Assembly (NCBI GenBank): GCA_030692515.1
Contig: JAUXZS010000015.1
Coordinates: 372,001-436,000, forward strand
DNA: 64,000 nucleotides
Direction of reading: 5' to 3'
DNA from: Bacteroidota bacterium
GTDB lineage: Bacteria; Bacteroidota; Bacteroidia; B-17B0; Aurantibacillaceae
Position 1 is the stretch's first letter. The number at the start of each line of letters is the position of its first letter. Position numbers and translations under genes: made by a program. Positions 42,282 to 51,592 of the stretch are shown one piece after another. A model generated the notes under the pieces. That model worked only from the letters and a program-made list of their open reading frames with translations. It did no database searches and was not told where the DNA came from.

Positions 42282-45200
42282 TTATTCAAATCCTGTTAAT
42301 ACAAATGCACCCCAATAATATGGATGTGGATATATTTTTCTTGTTTCTTTCATTGCTGTTAGATAGGATAATTTTATAGACAATTTGTTGTAATACGCCT
42401 TGTAGAAAGATGTCATGAAAATTGCAGTTGCATCATCACTAATTGCCCAAAGAGAACTAAGCACATTTCTTGCGCCTGCAACCTGAAAGGCTCTTTGAAG
42501 TCCCCAAACGCCTTCTCCACTTTGTACATCACCTAAGCCCGTTTCGCAAGCGGATAATACCACAAGTTTTGTTGTAGCTAAATTCATTTGAGTTACTTCA
42601 TAGGCCGTTAAATAGCCATCCTCGTATTGAGCATAATCTTCTATTGTAAAAGGTTCTGCATCGCCTGCGCCTGATAGCAGTAATTTTGATTTAAGATAAC
42701 TGTCGCCACTTCCGGTTGCATCAAAAGCACCATGAGTAGCAAGATGAAGGATTTCAGGATTATTGATTTTTTTTACGTTTACTTCTGAGGCATTATCTCC
42801 TTGCAACAAGGTTAATTCAATTCCTTTTGTTTTTGCATAGGTTGATATGGCATTTATTTCTCTTTCAGTGCCCGGTAATGCCGAATAACCTGAACGTTTT
42901 GCGCTAACCATCCCAAGATTAACAGGTCTGGTTTGTATTTTTGCATTAATACTTTTACGACTCATATTAAAATTTGGGTTTCCAACTAAAACACTTTTAT
43001 TTATTTCACCTGCAGGACTTTTTGTATTAAATAAATCTCGTCCGGTGGCAACTCTAACTAATTCAATATCATCAAACACATATTTTTTTGTTTGAGGATT
43101 TTTTAAGGTTAGCGGATTAATTAACTGAAAGATGCCATCGCTACAAAGAAAAATTTTGGTTTTCCCGTTTAATTGTTGTGCAATTTTTTTCCAGTATAGG
43201 TCATAGCTCAGCGAATCTTCTTTTTCTGACCAGATTTGATTTTGATAGGTTTGCATTCCATATTCAAATTCTTTGCCTTCTCCTAATAATAATGTGATTG
43301 GAGTTCCGGTATCTTTAATAATAAAAACCCAGTATTGGTCAATAGGTTGAGCGAATTGAAAATAGTCTCTTTGAATTTTTATTATTTCTACAAACGTTTC
43401 AGTTGGCTTTAATTTCTGCTGAATGCTTTTCCAATTTAGGGGTTTAAAAATGTTTGTAGGAGCGCCCAGTTTAGCGTTGATTTTTTTTTGAGTTAAATTA
43501 ATTGACAATGAATATTTTGCAATTGAATCGTCTAAAGAAAGGTTTGAATCCCCAGAATTTAATTGAGTAAACGCATTTAGTTTTTCACGAAATTCTTTAA
43601 TAGCATCAATATCATTTAAAAGATCTTTGTCGGTAATATTTTTAAATCTATTTTCTTGTTCGTTTGTAGCATCCATTACCAAGCCTTTTGTTTGTATTGA
43701 TTTATCTAAAATATCTAAATAAGAAGGTGGGTTCTTTTCTGCATAGGAAAGAAGAAGAGAATAATATCTGTTTAGTTTTGTATTATACTGTTTAAAATAT
43801 TCTTTCTTTTCATTTTCCGAGAAATAGGCAAAATCTTCTTGTATAGCTTTATCATCTTTTTCTAATTCTTTTTTAAACTCTGGAATTGCAAAATCATAAT
43901 TTTGTTTTGCGCATTGTAGGGTTAAGTATCCCGGTTTTAACAAATTAGTCCAATGCGGTTCAGCCCATTTATAAGCGGTGGTATTATTAAACTTTGATGC
44001 TTTTGCAAGCATTTCCTTATAAATGATTTCACTTTTTTCAAATTCACTATTTAACTGGTAGTAAAGTGCTTTGTCTTTTAGGCCTTTGGCATAGGTTAAT
44101 GCTTCTTGCTTCTTTCCGGTAAAATAAGATGCAGTAACTAATCCTAAATAAGATCCCCCCATTTCTTCACTAAATTTATGATACTGAATATTTTCTCTTC
44201 CTAAAGCGCTATTAGATTGATTGGCCACATTTTTTTTGTTTTGTGCTACAAATTTCTCAGAAATCTCTATTCCTTTTTTCATGTATGGAAGCGCACTATC
44301 ATATTGTTGACGGAAATAATACACATTGCCCATTGAAAGGGCGTAGTTCATTTCTATAGTCTCTCTAAAAATTGATTCTAATTTTATATTCATATCCTGT
44401 TTCCATTTAGGGTCCGTTTTGTTTACATGAATCATAGGTTCTCCACTATCTAAATTTCTTCTCATATAAGAATACTGCAATATTGCTTTAGAATATTCTT
44501 CGTTGGACGAATAGAGATCCCCTAGAGTATAATAAAAAACACAACGAGTATGGTTTGAGAATTTTTTTATGAATTCCTTATTCGACTCTAAAACTTCAAT
44601 AGCCGTGCTAATTAGGCCAAGCATACGGTAAGCACTTGTAATTGGAAGAAGACAATTAGTTAAACCTGCATCTGTTGATAGGTTTGGGTAACCGGTATAA
44701 TTTTTTTTATAAGCATCAACTGCTACCTCGAGGTATTTTATTGATTCTCTGGGGTTTTTATAACTACAGATTCCAGCCGTATAATACCCGTCATAATATT
44801 CTTGGTCTTTTGGCGTAAACGCTTTTTCGGTTAATTCAACAAGATCTTTGGCTACAGTTAATTTATCTGGTGCTGTATAAATATATTGCTGTAAGTAACG
44901 TTGCTGCGCTTTTAGGTCACCTCCTTGTGCGGTAACTTTTGTGTTATTTACTGGAGCGGTAATTTTTAGATTGCTAAACTCTGAAGCAGGTTTTGGAATA
45001 GTTTGTTTTTCTTCTTTTTCAACATCCTCATCCTCATTTTTTTTAATTGTTTTTGCCGAACTTTCAAACTTTTCGACTTGTCCATTTGCATAATTTATAG
45101 AGATTAAATTTGATTTTGAAATTGTATAAATTGGTCCGTCTAGATTAGTGACCTTTTTATATTTTATGTCATCATCATTTACTTCTAAAACTTTTGCTTT

Positions 45201-45293
45201 TACAATTGAGCCATCCTTTTTTACAATCATATCTTGTGCTTTTGTAAAATAAGAAACACAGGTTAATAAAAACAACAACAAGAATTTTTTCAT
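42282..45293 (-). CDS. Secreted CHAT-domain protein with TPR-like region
   Basis: Start chosen at 45293 (MKKFLLLFLLTCVSYFTKAQ) for a clean signal peptide. The 1003-residue product has the beta module DMIVKKDGSIVKAKVLEVND (residues about 21-75, shared with 26067-26696). A TPR-like helical region (about 120-540) follows, and then a C-terminal CHAT peptidase domain with LHLATHGAFDA (catalytic histidine) and VVLSACETGLGDVQSGEGVWG (catalytic cysteine). CHAT domains are caspase-like proteases. Here it is exported, unlike the cytoplasmic effectors of some defence systems. Target unknown. Confidence 0.85.
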   Translation of the reverse strand: MKKFLLLFLLTCVSYFTKAQDMIVKKDGSIVKAKVLEVNDDDIKYKKVTNLDGPIYTISKSNLISINYANGQVEKFESSAKTIKKNEDEDVEKEEKQTIPKPASEFSNLKITAPVNNTKVTAQGGDLKAQQRYLQQYIYTAPDKLTVAKDLVELTEKAFTPKDQEYYDGYYTAGICSYKNPRESIKYLEVAVDAYKKNYTGYPNLSTDAGLTNCLLPITSAYRMLGLISTAIEVLESNKEFIKKFSNHTRCVFYYTLGDLYSSNEEYSKAILQYSYMRRNLDSGEPMIHVNKTDPKWKQDMNIKLESIFRETIEMNYALSMGNVYYFRQQYDSALPYMKKGIEISEKFVAQNKKNVANQSNSALGRENIQYHKFSEEMGGSYLGLVTASYFTGKKQEALTYAKGLKDKALYYQLNSEFEKSEIIYKEMLAKASKFNNTTAYKWAEPHWTNLLKPGYLTLQCAKQNYDFAIPEFKKELEKDDKAIQEDFAYFSENEKKEYFKQYNTKLNRYYSLLLSYAEKNPPSYLDILDKSIQTKGLVMDATNEQENRFKNITDKDLLNDIDAIKEFREKLNAFTQLNSGDSNLSLDDSIAKYSLSINLTQKKINAKLGAPTNIFKPLNWKSIQQKLKPTETFVEIIKIQRDYFQFAQPIDQYWVFIIKDTGTPITLLLGEGKEFEYGMQTYQNQIWSEKEDSLSYDLYWKKIAQQLNGKTKIFLCSDGIFQLINPLTLKNPQTKKYVFDDIELVRVATGRDLFNTKSPAGEINKSVLVGNPNFNMSRKSINAKIQTRPVNLGMVSAKRSGYSALPGTEREINAISTYAKTKGIELTLLQGDNASEVNVKKINNPEILHLATHGAFDATGSGDSYLKSKLLLSGAGDAEPFTIEDYAQYEDGYLTAYEVTQMNLATTKLVVLSACETGLGDVQSGEGVWGLQRAFQVAGARNVLSSLWAISDDATAIFMTSFYKAYYNKLSIKLSYLTAMKETRKIYPHPYYWGAFVLTGFE

Positions 45294-45461
45294 ATACATT
45301 TTCAGCAAAGAAGATTATAATTCGTTTAGCAAACAAGTTTAATTGCCAAATGTTATCGCCGCTTATTTTGATAATGAAATTAGAGCTGTTTATTATAAAG
45401 TCAGTAGTTGTTAGTTGGCAGTCTTTGGTAGTGTGTCTTGAATCTTTAATCCAATTTTGAG

Positions 45462-45797
45462 TTACATCTTTAATTCCTCAGTAGGATCCCAATACAATTT
45501 TTTAAAATCAACAATTTTATCATCAAGCACTTTAATTTTTTCCTTTGCTAATAATTCCTGCATTTGAAAAGGCGTTTCGAAATGATGCTTACCGGTTAAT
45601 AAACCATTTTTGTTAACTACTCTGTGTGCAGGAACTTTTGGTTTTACAGCATGCGCTCCGTTCATAGCGTAACCAACAACACGTGAAGAAGATTTAGCTC
45701 CCAAATAGGCGGCAATTGCTCCATAGCTGGTTACCCTTCCCTTTGGTATTAAACGCACAACCTGGTAAACCATTTGAAAAAAATCTTTCTCTGCCAT
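45462..45797 (-). CDS. Alkyltransferase-like protein (ATL, MGMT-fold, no catalytic cysteine)
   Basis: A 111-residue protein of the O6-methylguanine-DNA methyltransferase fold. The DNA-binding helix region is present (IPKGRVTSYGAIAAYLG, SSRVVGYAMN). The active-site PCHRV is PAHRVV here, so the alkyl-accepting cysteine is alanine. Alkyltransferase-like proteins with this change bind alkylated guanine and hand it to nucleotide excision repair. No repair gene lies next to it. The sequence is otherwise standard in length and order. Confidence 0.85.
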   Translation of the reverse strand: MAEKDFFQMVYQVVRLIPKGRVTSYGAIAAYLGAKSSSRVVGYAMNGAHAVKPKVPAHRVVNKNGLLTGKHHFETPFQMQELLAKEKIKVLDDKIVDFKKLYWDPTEELKM

Positions 45798-45857
45798 ATT
45801 TTAAAACTAACATTTTTGGATTATTAAAACAACAAAAAAACTTATCTTTACAGCCTT

Positions 45858-47372
45858 ATGGAAAAACGTGTTAGAGTTAGATTTGCGCCAAGCCCAACTG
45901 GTGGCTTGCACATGGGTGGTGTGCGTACCGCTTTGTTTAATTATTTATTTGCAAAAAAGCATGGTGGCGATTTTATTTTACGTATTGAAGATACAGACCA
46001 GACCCGCTTTGTAGAAGGGGCAGAAGAATATATTGTTGCTGCTTTAAAATGGTGTGGTATTGAGCCCAACGAAGGAGTTGGTTTTGGTGATGGCCCACAT
46101 AAACCTTACCGTCAAAGCGAAAGAAAAGAATTAGGGATTTATAAAAAGTACGCCGATAAATTAATTGCAAGCGGACATGCCTACTACGCATTTGATACTG
46201 AAGAAGAATTAAATGATATGCGTAAACGTTTAGAAGCCGCTAAAGTGGTTGCTCCTCAATACAATGCTGTTACTCGTCAAAACATGCGCAACTCGACTAC
46301 TTTGGGCGAAGATGAAGTAAAAAAATTATTAGCCGAAGGCGTAAAATATGTAGTACGTTTAAAAGTTCCACGTAACGAAGAAATTCGTTTTAATGATATT
46401 ATTCGTGGATGGGTAACTGTAAACTCTGCTCAAGTAGACGATAAAGTGTTGTTAAAAAGCGATGGCATGCCAACGTACCATTTAGCCCATATTGTAGATG
46501 ATATTGAAATGGAAATTTCTCATGCAGTGCGTGGTGAAGAATGGTTACCAAGTGCGCCGGCACACATTTTAATTTACCGTTATTTAGGTTTGGAAGAACA
46601 AATGCCCATGTTAGCTCACTTACCATTAATACTTAACCCTGATGGCAATGGAAAAATTTCTAAGCGTGAAGCACGCTTCCCAGTATTTCCGTTAAGTTGG
46701 AAAGATCCTCGCGAAGTCATGCCATACATTGGTTATAAAGAGTCGGGTTATTACCCCGAAGCTTTTGTAAATATTTTAGCATTGCTTGGATGGAATCCGG
46801 GTAACAACGAAGAAATTTTTAGTGTTGCTGAGTTAGCTGAATTATTTTCGTTTGAACGCGTACATAAATCGGGTGCAAAATTTGATCCTGAAAAAGCAAA
46901 ATGGTTTAATCAACAATATTTACGTAAGCAATCTGACGAGGATTTAGCAAAAGCATTTAAGCCAATCTTAAAAGAAAAAGGCTACGAAAAAGAAGATGCT
47001 TTTATGATTGAGTTTTGTAAACTAGTTAAAGAAAAAGTACAATTTGTGCATGAGTTTTGGGATCATGGTAAATATATTTTTGAAGCCCCAACAACTTACG
47101 ACGAAAAAGTAATTACTAAAAAATGGAATGATACCAGTAAAGCACTGTTTACTTCTGTTTTGGAAAATTTTAAATCAATAACTGATTGGAAAATGCAAAC
47201 TATTCACGATTCGTTTGAAGAGTTAGTGAAACAAGTTGGTAAAATTGATATGCAATTATTGCGTGTGTTAATTACAGGTGTAGCTGGCGGACCCCAATTG
47301 TTTGATATGATTGCATTGATTGAAAAAGATGAGGTTATAAAACGTTTAGAGACCGCTTTAAATAAACTTTAA
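45858..47372 (+). CDS. gltX: Glutamyl-tRNA synthetase
   Basis: A 504-residue class I aminoacyl-tRNA synthetase. The HIGH-equivalent is PSPTGGLHMGGV (about 11-22) and the KMSKS-equivalent is GNGKISKREARF (about 258-269). It follows the usual order: FILRIEDTDQTRFVEGAEEY, the stem-contact region, then the anticodon-binding helices. It charges tRNA-Glu with glutamate in the cytoplasm. It is divergent from the ATL gene and convergent with the membrane protein gene at 47378. Confidence 0.95.
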   Translation: MEKRVRVRFAPSPTGGLHMGGVRTALFNYLFAKKHGGDFILRIEDTDQTRFVEGAEEYIVAALKWCGIEPNEGVGFGDGPHKPYRQSERKELGIYKKYADKLIASGHAYYAFDTEEELNDMRKRLEAAKVVAPQYNAVTRQNMRNSTTLGEDEVKKLLAEGVKYVVRLKVPRNEEIRFNDIIRGWVTVNSAQVDDKVLLKSDGMPTYHLAHIVDDIEMEISHAVRGEEWLPSAPAHILIYRYLGLEEQMPMLAHLPLILNPDGNGKISKREARFPVFPLSWKDPREVMPYIGYKESGYYPEAFVNILALLGWNPGNNEEIFSVAELAELFSFERVHKSGAKFDPEKAKWFNQQYLRKQSDEDLAKAFKPILKEKGYEKEDAFMIEFCKLVKEKVQFVHEFWDHGKYIFEAPTTYDEKVITKKWNDTSKALFTSVLENFKSITDWKMQTIHDSFEELVKQVGKIDMQLLRVLITGVAGGPQLFDMIALIEKDEVIKRLETALNKL

Positions 47373-47377
47373 CTCTT

Positions 47378-48364
47378 TTAAATTAAATCAAACTCGCCTA
47401 AAAAAACTACTAGCAGGCATAGTAGGAAGAAGGTAAGTAATGTGTTGGCAATTTTTGTTTGTTTCATGCCAAACAAAAAGTCGCCTATAAAAAACGACAA
47501 CGGAAAAGCATAAGTTAAAATAATGCTTGAACTGTTTGCTCCGCTTGCAAAAAAGCCAAATGTAGAAAAGAACAAAAACCAAAATAAAATAGTTTTTGTT
47601 TTTTGTTTTTTCACTGTGTTACCAAAACCTCTTGATAGACTTTGAAAAATTGAAATCAATAAAGTAATTACAAGAAAACAAACAAGCGGCAAAAAGTATT
47701 CGCTAAACGAAGGTGATTTTAAAAATTGTAAGAATAAACCAATAGATTTAAAAAGATACCATTGACTAAAATCGCTTAGGTAAGCAATGCTTTCGCAAAT
47801 TAAAATTGGCGCTAAAAATCCTAAAATGGCAATTGCCCAATCGCGCCAATAAAAAGGACGTAACACCAAAAGAATAATAAAAAAAAGTGGGAAACTAATT
47901 ACACTTGATATTGTAATGTAAGCTGAGATACTAAGCCAAAATGCTGCTTCAAATAATTGACTCAAAACATTTTCTTTTCGGTAAGTATCTAATAATTTAT
48001 AAATAGAATAGAGAACAAATACATTGGTAATAATTTGTGGCGTTAATTGATTTGGATTAACGCAAACAATACTCAACAGTAAGAAAATAAAAACAGGGAA
48101 ATAATTTAGTTTATCAACCACTTCTTGTTTGACTGAAATTAAACTAACAAGAACTACCCCTAAACCAACAAATAAAAAATTTAAAAGCAAGATAAAAGCA
48201 CGATTTGTTATTTTTTGGGAAAAATAGTTGTAAAAAACGTTGGGGTAATTATTAAACTCCAGGCTTTTTGGAGCAAAATATAAGGCAATTGCCGATATCA
48301 CAAAAACAACTGATAAAAGTACTAAACTCCCCCGAACTCCTTTATTTAATAGGCCTGCAAACAC
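47378..48364 (-). CDS. Multi-pass membrane protein (DUF6427-like)
   Basis: A 328-residue hydrophobic protein with about nine membrane segments (GSLVLLSVVFVISAIALYFA, FILLLNFLFVGLGVVLVSLI and so on) and motifs such as YFPVFIFLLLSIVCVNPNQLTPQIITNVFVL and LVLRPFYWRDW. The pattern resembles a Bacteroidota family I believe is DUF6427, often near the small protein encoded divergently at 48425. Function unknown; a lipid or glycan enzyme of the membrane is possible. Confidence 0.65.
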   Translation of the reverse strand: MFAGLLNKGVRGSLVLLSVVFVISAIALYFAPKSLEFNNYPNVFYNYFSQKITNRAFILLLNFLFVGLGVVLVSLISVKQEVVDKLNYFPVFIFLLLSIVCVNPNQLTPQIITNVFVLYSIYKLLDTYRKENVLSQLFEAAFWLSISAYITISSVISFPLFFIILLVLRPFYWRDWAIAILGFLAPILICESIAYLSDFSQWYLFKSIGLFLQFLKSPSFSEYFLPLVCFLVITLLISIFQSLSRGFGNTVKKQKTKTILFWFLFFSTFGFFASGANSSSIILTYAFPLSFFIGDFLFGMKQTKIANTLLTFFLLCLLVVFLGEFDLI

Positions 48365-48424
48365 AATTTTTTTATTTATAAATTATTCTTATTTTTGTTG
48401 TGTAAACTTACAAATTAAAAAGAT

Positions 48425-48625
48425 ATGATAAGCCTAATGGTTACCTGGACAGACATTTTTGAAGGAATCGGAAAATTCTCTTATTGGGTATTTTCTGGGA
48501 TGAGATCCTTAGGTCAAGGTCCAAATATTTTCATTTCATTATTTATTATTGGTATGTTGTCTTATTGGACAATGCGTTTAATAAAATACAAGAACAAAGC
48601 AAAACGCGAAAATATCGCGGATTAA
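48425..48625 (+). CDS. Small membrane protein (DUF6341-like)
   Basis: A 66-residue protein with an amphipathic start (DIFEGIGKFSYWVFSGMRSLG), one hydrophobic helix (FISLFIIGMLSYWTMRLI) and a basic tail. It resembles a small Bacteroidota family I believe is DUF6341, which tends to be encoded divergently from the DUF6427-like gene, exactly as here. The start could be either of two in-frame ATGs (48425 or 48437). Confidence 0.6.
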   Translation: MISLMVTWTDIFEGIGKFSYWVFSGMRSLGQGPNIFISLFIIGMLSYWTMRLIKYKNKAKRENIAD

Positions 48626-48771
48626 TTTTTTCTATTTTACTTCCTCCTTTTCATCAAAGTTCTTGTCTTTGATTTATTTTTCATTTTCTATTTTAAATTT
48701 TCTGTTAATTAATATTAATCGTGTTTTATTACGGTGTTTATTTTTTTTATATTGTTCTCTAAAAAATAAAT

Positions 48772-50040
48772 ATGCGTTTATTATTTTCATTTCTTTTTTT
48801 GTCTGGTTTTGTTTTTTCTCAGAACATTATTCTTAAAAATGTTACTATTATTCCTGTAAATCAAGAAGTAATTATTTCTGATTGTAATGTATATATTAGA
48901 GCGGGTGTAATTCAAAAAATAGAACCTTCTCACACAAAACAATTAATGAAAGGTTATACTATTATTGATTGTAAGAATAAATTTTTAATGCCAGGATTGG
49001 CAGATATGCATGCGCACTTCCCAGATAAAAAAAGCCCTATAAAATTACAGGAATATTTAAAATTAAATTTAGCGGCTGGTGTAACTACTTTAAGAAGTAT
49101 GCGTGGAGAATTTAATCAATTGGCATTAAGAGATAGTATTAATTCAAGTAAAAAAGTAGCATCAGAAATTTATGTTTCTTATGTTTTTCCGGAAAAAGAT
49201 TCTTTGCTGACAAAAGATAGTATTGAAAAAATTGTGCTACACGCTAAAAATAATAAATATGATTTTATTAAATATTTAGGAGGCATAAATGAAACTAATT
49301 TTAATTATTTAATTGAGAGTGCTAACAGAAATGAAATTTCTATTGCCGGCCATGCTTATGATAGAAGTCTTACTAAATCAATAAATGCGGGCTTTGCCTC
49401 CGTTGAACATTATCAACCGTTATTAGCTGCTTATAATAAAGATTCGTTAAACTTTAAAGAGGTTTTACAAAATATGAAATCAAAAAATGTGGCCTTTTGC
49501 CCAACTTTATCTTTTTATCATATTTTTTCTTTTGAATTTTCTGAAAAAACTTTGCTTGAGCGTAATGGAATGAATTATGTTTCAGCAAAAGTAAAAAGCG
49601 CTTGGCTAAAAGAGTATAAAGATGCATTAAAGGATACTAAGGATAGGCTTAAAAAAGATTTCGAAAGCAAATATGCAAATGTTTACAAGCAGCAATTTTT
49701 AAAATTTAATAAAATTTTTAATCAAGCAGTTAACTCTGGAGTAAATGTTTTGTTGAGTCCCGATGATGGAATTTTTAATGTGCCTGGCTTTGCCATGTAT
49801 GAAGAAATGAAATTGTATAAAGCCGCGGGTTTAACAAATTATCAAATTTTAAAATGCGCAACTTACAATGCCGCAGTTTATTTTCATCAAGAAAAAAATT
49901 GGGGTAGTGTGCAGGTAGGAAGAAAGGCAAATTTATTATTGTTAAATGCTAACCCTTTAGAAGATATTGAAAATATTAAGCAAGTAGAAGCTACGCTTTT
50001 AAATGGTAAATATTATTCGCAAAAGGAATTATTAAAGTAG
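48772..50040 (+). CDS. Secreted amidohydrolase
   Basis: A 422-residue protein with a signal peptide (MRLLFSFLFLSGFVFSQ). The TIM-barrel amidohydrolase pattern is intact: FLMPGLADMHAHFPD (HxH), KYLGG with the bridging lysine position near residue 165, AGHAYDRS, ASVEHYQ, and LLSPDDGIF with the catalytic aspartate. It is like imidazolonepropionase-type or prolidase-type hydrolases exported to the periplasm. Substrate is unknown. Confidence 0.8.
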   Translation: MRLLFSFLFLSGFVFSQNIILKNVTIIPVNQEVIISDCNVYIRAGVIQKIEPSHTKQLMKGYTIIDCKNKFLMPGLADMHAHFPDKKSPIKLQEYLKLNLAAGVTTLRSMRGEFNQLALRDSINSSKKVASEIYVSYVFPEKDSLLTKDSIEKIVLHAKNNKYDFIKYLGGINETNFNYLIESANRNEISIAGHAYDRSLTKSINAGFASVEHYQPLLAAYNKDSLNFKEVLQNMKSKNVAFCPTLSFYHIFSFEFSEKTLLERNGMNYVSAKVKSAWLKEYKDALKDTKDRLKKDFESKYANVYKQQFLKFNKIFNQAVNSGVNVLLSPDDGIFNVPGFAMYEEMKLYKAAGLTNYQILKCATYNAAVYFHQEKNWGSVQVGRKANLLLLNANPLEDIENIKQVEATLLNGKYYSQKELLK

Positions 50041-50064
50041 ACGCTCTTTCAAAAATATATTTAA

Positions 50065-51207
50065 TTAAAGTTTATTAATAATCTCCGCAGCCTTCTCTAA
50101 GGTTTCAACTTTTTTTGCGAAACAAAATCTTAAAATTTTATTATCGTATTTATTGGTGTAAAAAACTGATAGTGGAATTGTAGCCAATTTATTTTCTTTT
50201 GTAAGTTTAATAGCAAAATCAGTATCACTCTCATTACTTATTTCTTTATAAGACATTAACTGAAAATAAGTGCCAGCAGTTTTTAACGCCTTTAAACGAG
50301 AAGTTTGGGTTAGTTTTAAAAATAAATCGCGTTTAGCTTGGTAAAAATTCTTAAGCTCTAAATAATTATTTTTATCAGATAAAAAATCTGCCAGTGCTAA
50401 CTGAAAAGGATGATTAACTGCAAACACTAAAAACTGATGGACTTTTCTAAACTCTGTCATTAATTCCTTGGGTGCGGCAACATAACCAATTTTCCAGCCG
50501 GTAGTGTGCACCGTTTTACCAAACGAAGAGACAATAATGGATTGTTGCGCCAGTGTTTTATTTCTGGCAACACTTTGGTGTTGTTGTCCATCAAAAACCA
50601 TGTGTTCGTATACTTCGTCGCTAAGCACAATAATATTTTTGCTAGCTACTATTTTTTCGAGTTCAAAAAGATCATTTGCATTAATAATTGTGCCACTTGG
50701 ATTGTGTGGCGAATTTATTAAAATCATTTTTGTTTTAGAAGTCACTTTTGATTTTACATCGTCCCAGTTGATTGAAAAATCTTTTGGATTTAATTGAGAC
50801 GAAACAGCTTTTGCACCGTGTAATTCAATACTAGGAATATAACAATCGTAAGCAGGTTCAAAAACAATTACCTCATCACCAGCATTAATAAAAGCGGCAA
50901 TAGCAGTATAAATAGCCTGCGTTGCTCCGGCGGTTACAGTTATTTCAGAATCCGGACTATAACTTTTACCATAACAATTACTTAGTATTTGTGCTATACA
51001 TTCGCGAAGTTGAATGACTCCTGTCATTGGAGCATATTGGTTTAAGCCCGCATCCATATGTTTTTTTGCAAATTCTAGTAGTTTTGGATTACATTCAAAA
51101 TCCGGGAAGCCCTGCGAAAGGTTAATAGCGTTATGTTCTTTAGCAAGCGCACTCATGGTTGTAAAAATGGTGGTGCCTATATTTGGTAGTTTCGATGAAA
51201 TCTGCAT
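50065..51207 (-). CDS. PLP-dependent aminotransferase (class I/II)
   Basis: A 380-residue fold-type I aminotransferase, like methionine aminotransferases of the YbdL group. Motifs are AINLSQGFPDFE, TAGATQAIYTAI, NSPHNPSGTI, LSDEVYEHM and SSFGKTVHTTGWKIGY, where the lysine of SFGKT binds PLP. The end carries RFCFAK, equivalent to the substrate-carboxylate arginine stretch. It lies next to the tRNA-Cys gene but on the opposite strand. Confidence 0.85.
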   Translation of the reverse strand: MQISSKLPNIGTTIFTTMSALAKEHNAINLSQGFPDFECNPKLLEFAKKHMDAGLNQYAPMTGVIQLRECIAQILSNCYGKSYSPDSEITVTAGATQAIYTAIAAFINAGDEVIVFEPAYDCYIPSIELHGAKAVSSQLNPKDFSINWDDVKSKVTSKTKMILINSPHNPSGTIINANDLFELEKIVASKNIIVLSDEVYEHMVFDGQQHQSVARNKTLAQQSIIVSSFGKTVHTTGWKIGYVAAPKELMTEFRKVHQFLVFAVNHPFQLALADFLSDKNNYLELKNFYQAKRDLFLKLTQTSRLKALKTAGTYFQLMSYKEISNESDTDFAIKLTKENKLATIPLSVFYTNKYDNKILRFCFAKKVETLEKAAEIINKL

Positions 51208-51322
51208 TTTTTTATAATAATTCCACCAAATTGCTAAAAAAATCTTATTTTTGCCCAGTGTAATTTTTAATTTAACATTTAGATTTATCTAAAATTTATA
51301 ATTTAAAATTCATCATTTCTAA

Positions 51323-51362
51323 GGTCCTGTGGCCGTCCCGATAGCTATCGGGAGGCTAGGCT
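51323..51362 (+). pseudogene. tRNA-Cys 5' fragment interrupted by a palindrome
   Basis: GGTCCTGTGGCCG (51323-51335) equals the first 13 bases of the tRNA-Cys gene. Then comes the palindrome TCCCGATAGCTATCGGGA (51336-51353), then GGCTAGGCT matching the tRNA again (51354-51362). The palindrome replaces AGT of the tRNA. The rest of the tRNA is absent. Confidence 0.75.
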
Positions 51363-51387
51363 GAGAAAAAACTCATAAAAATAAAAA

Positions 51388-51461
51388 GGTCCTGTGGCCG
51401 AGTGGCTAGGCTCAGCTCTGCAAAAGCTGCTACAGCGGTTCGAATCCGCTCGGGACCTCCA
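51388..51461 (+). tRNA. tRNA-Cys (anticodon GCA)
   Basis: A complete 74-base cloverleaf with encoded CCA: the acceptor stem GGTCCTG pairs with CGGGACC, the D-arm GCC...GGC is present, the anticodon stem CAGCT/AGCTG has loop CTGCAAA, and the T-arm AGCGG-TTCGAAT-CCGCT follows. The anticodon is GCA and the base before CCA is T, as expected for cysteine. The last 15 bases before the end form the left attachment site of the integrated element. Confidence 0.95.
51445..51459. repeat. attL (15-bp direct repeat)
   Basis: TCCGCTCGGGACCTC at the 3' end of tRNA-Cys. It is identical to 63670-63684. The element supplies the following CA that completes the encoded CCA. Confidence 0.9.
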
Positions 51462-51592
51462 CGTTACTTAAGTGTAACAAACGTTTGCCTCGGAACGTTA
51501 GTAAAATAAGGGTTTTTACCGAAACCCTTATTTTACAACTTCCAAATTTTAGTGTGTTTTTAGGCTTTTGCTTCACTATTTATTCACTAAAT

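Noticed and set aside
42282-45293. CHAT protein as a defence effector of the craspase or gasdermin type
   Set aside because: It has a signal peptide and sits among housekeeping genes, with no CRISPR, gasdermin or other defence partner nearby.
51323-51362. A second functional tRNA-Cys
   Set aside because: Only the 5' quarter is present and it is broken by an 18-base palindrome; no anticodon or T-arm follows.
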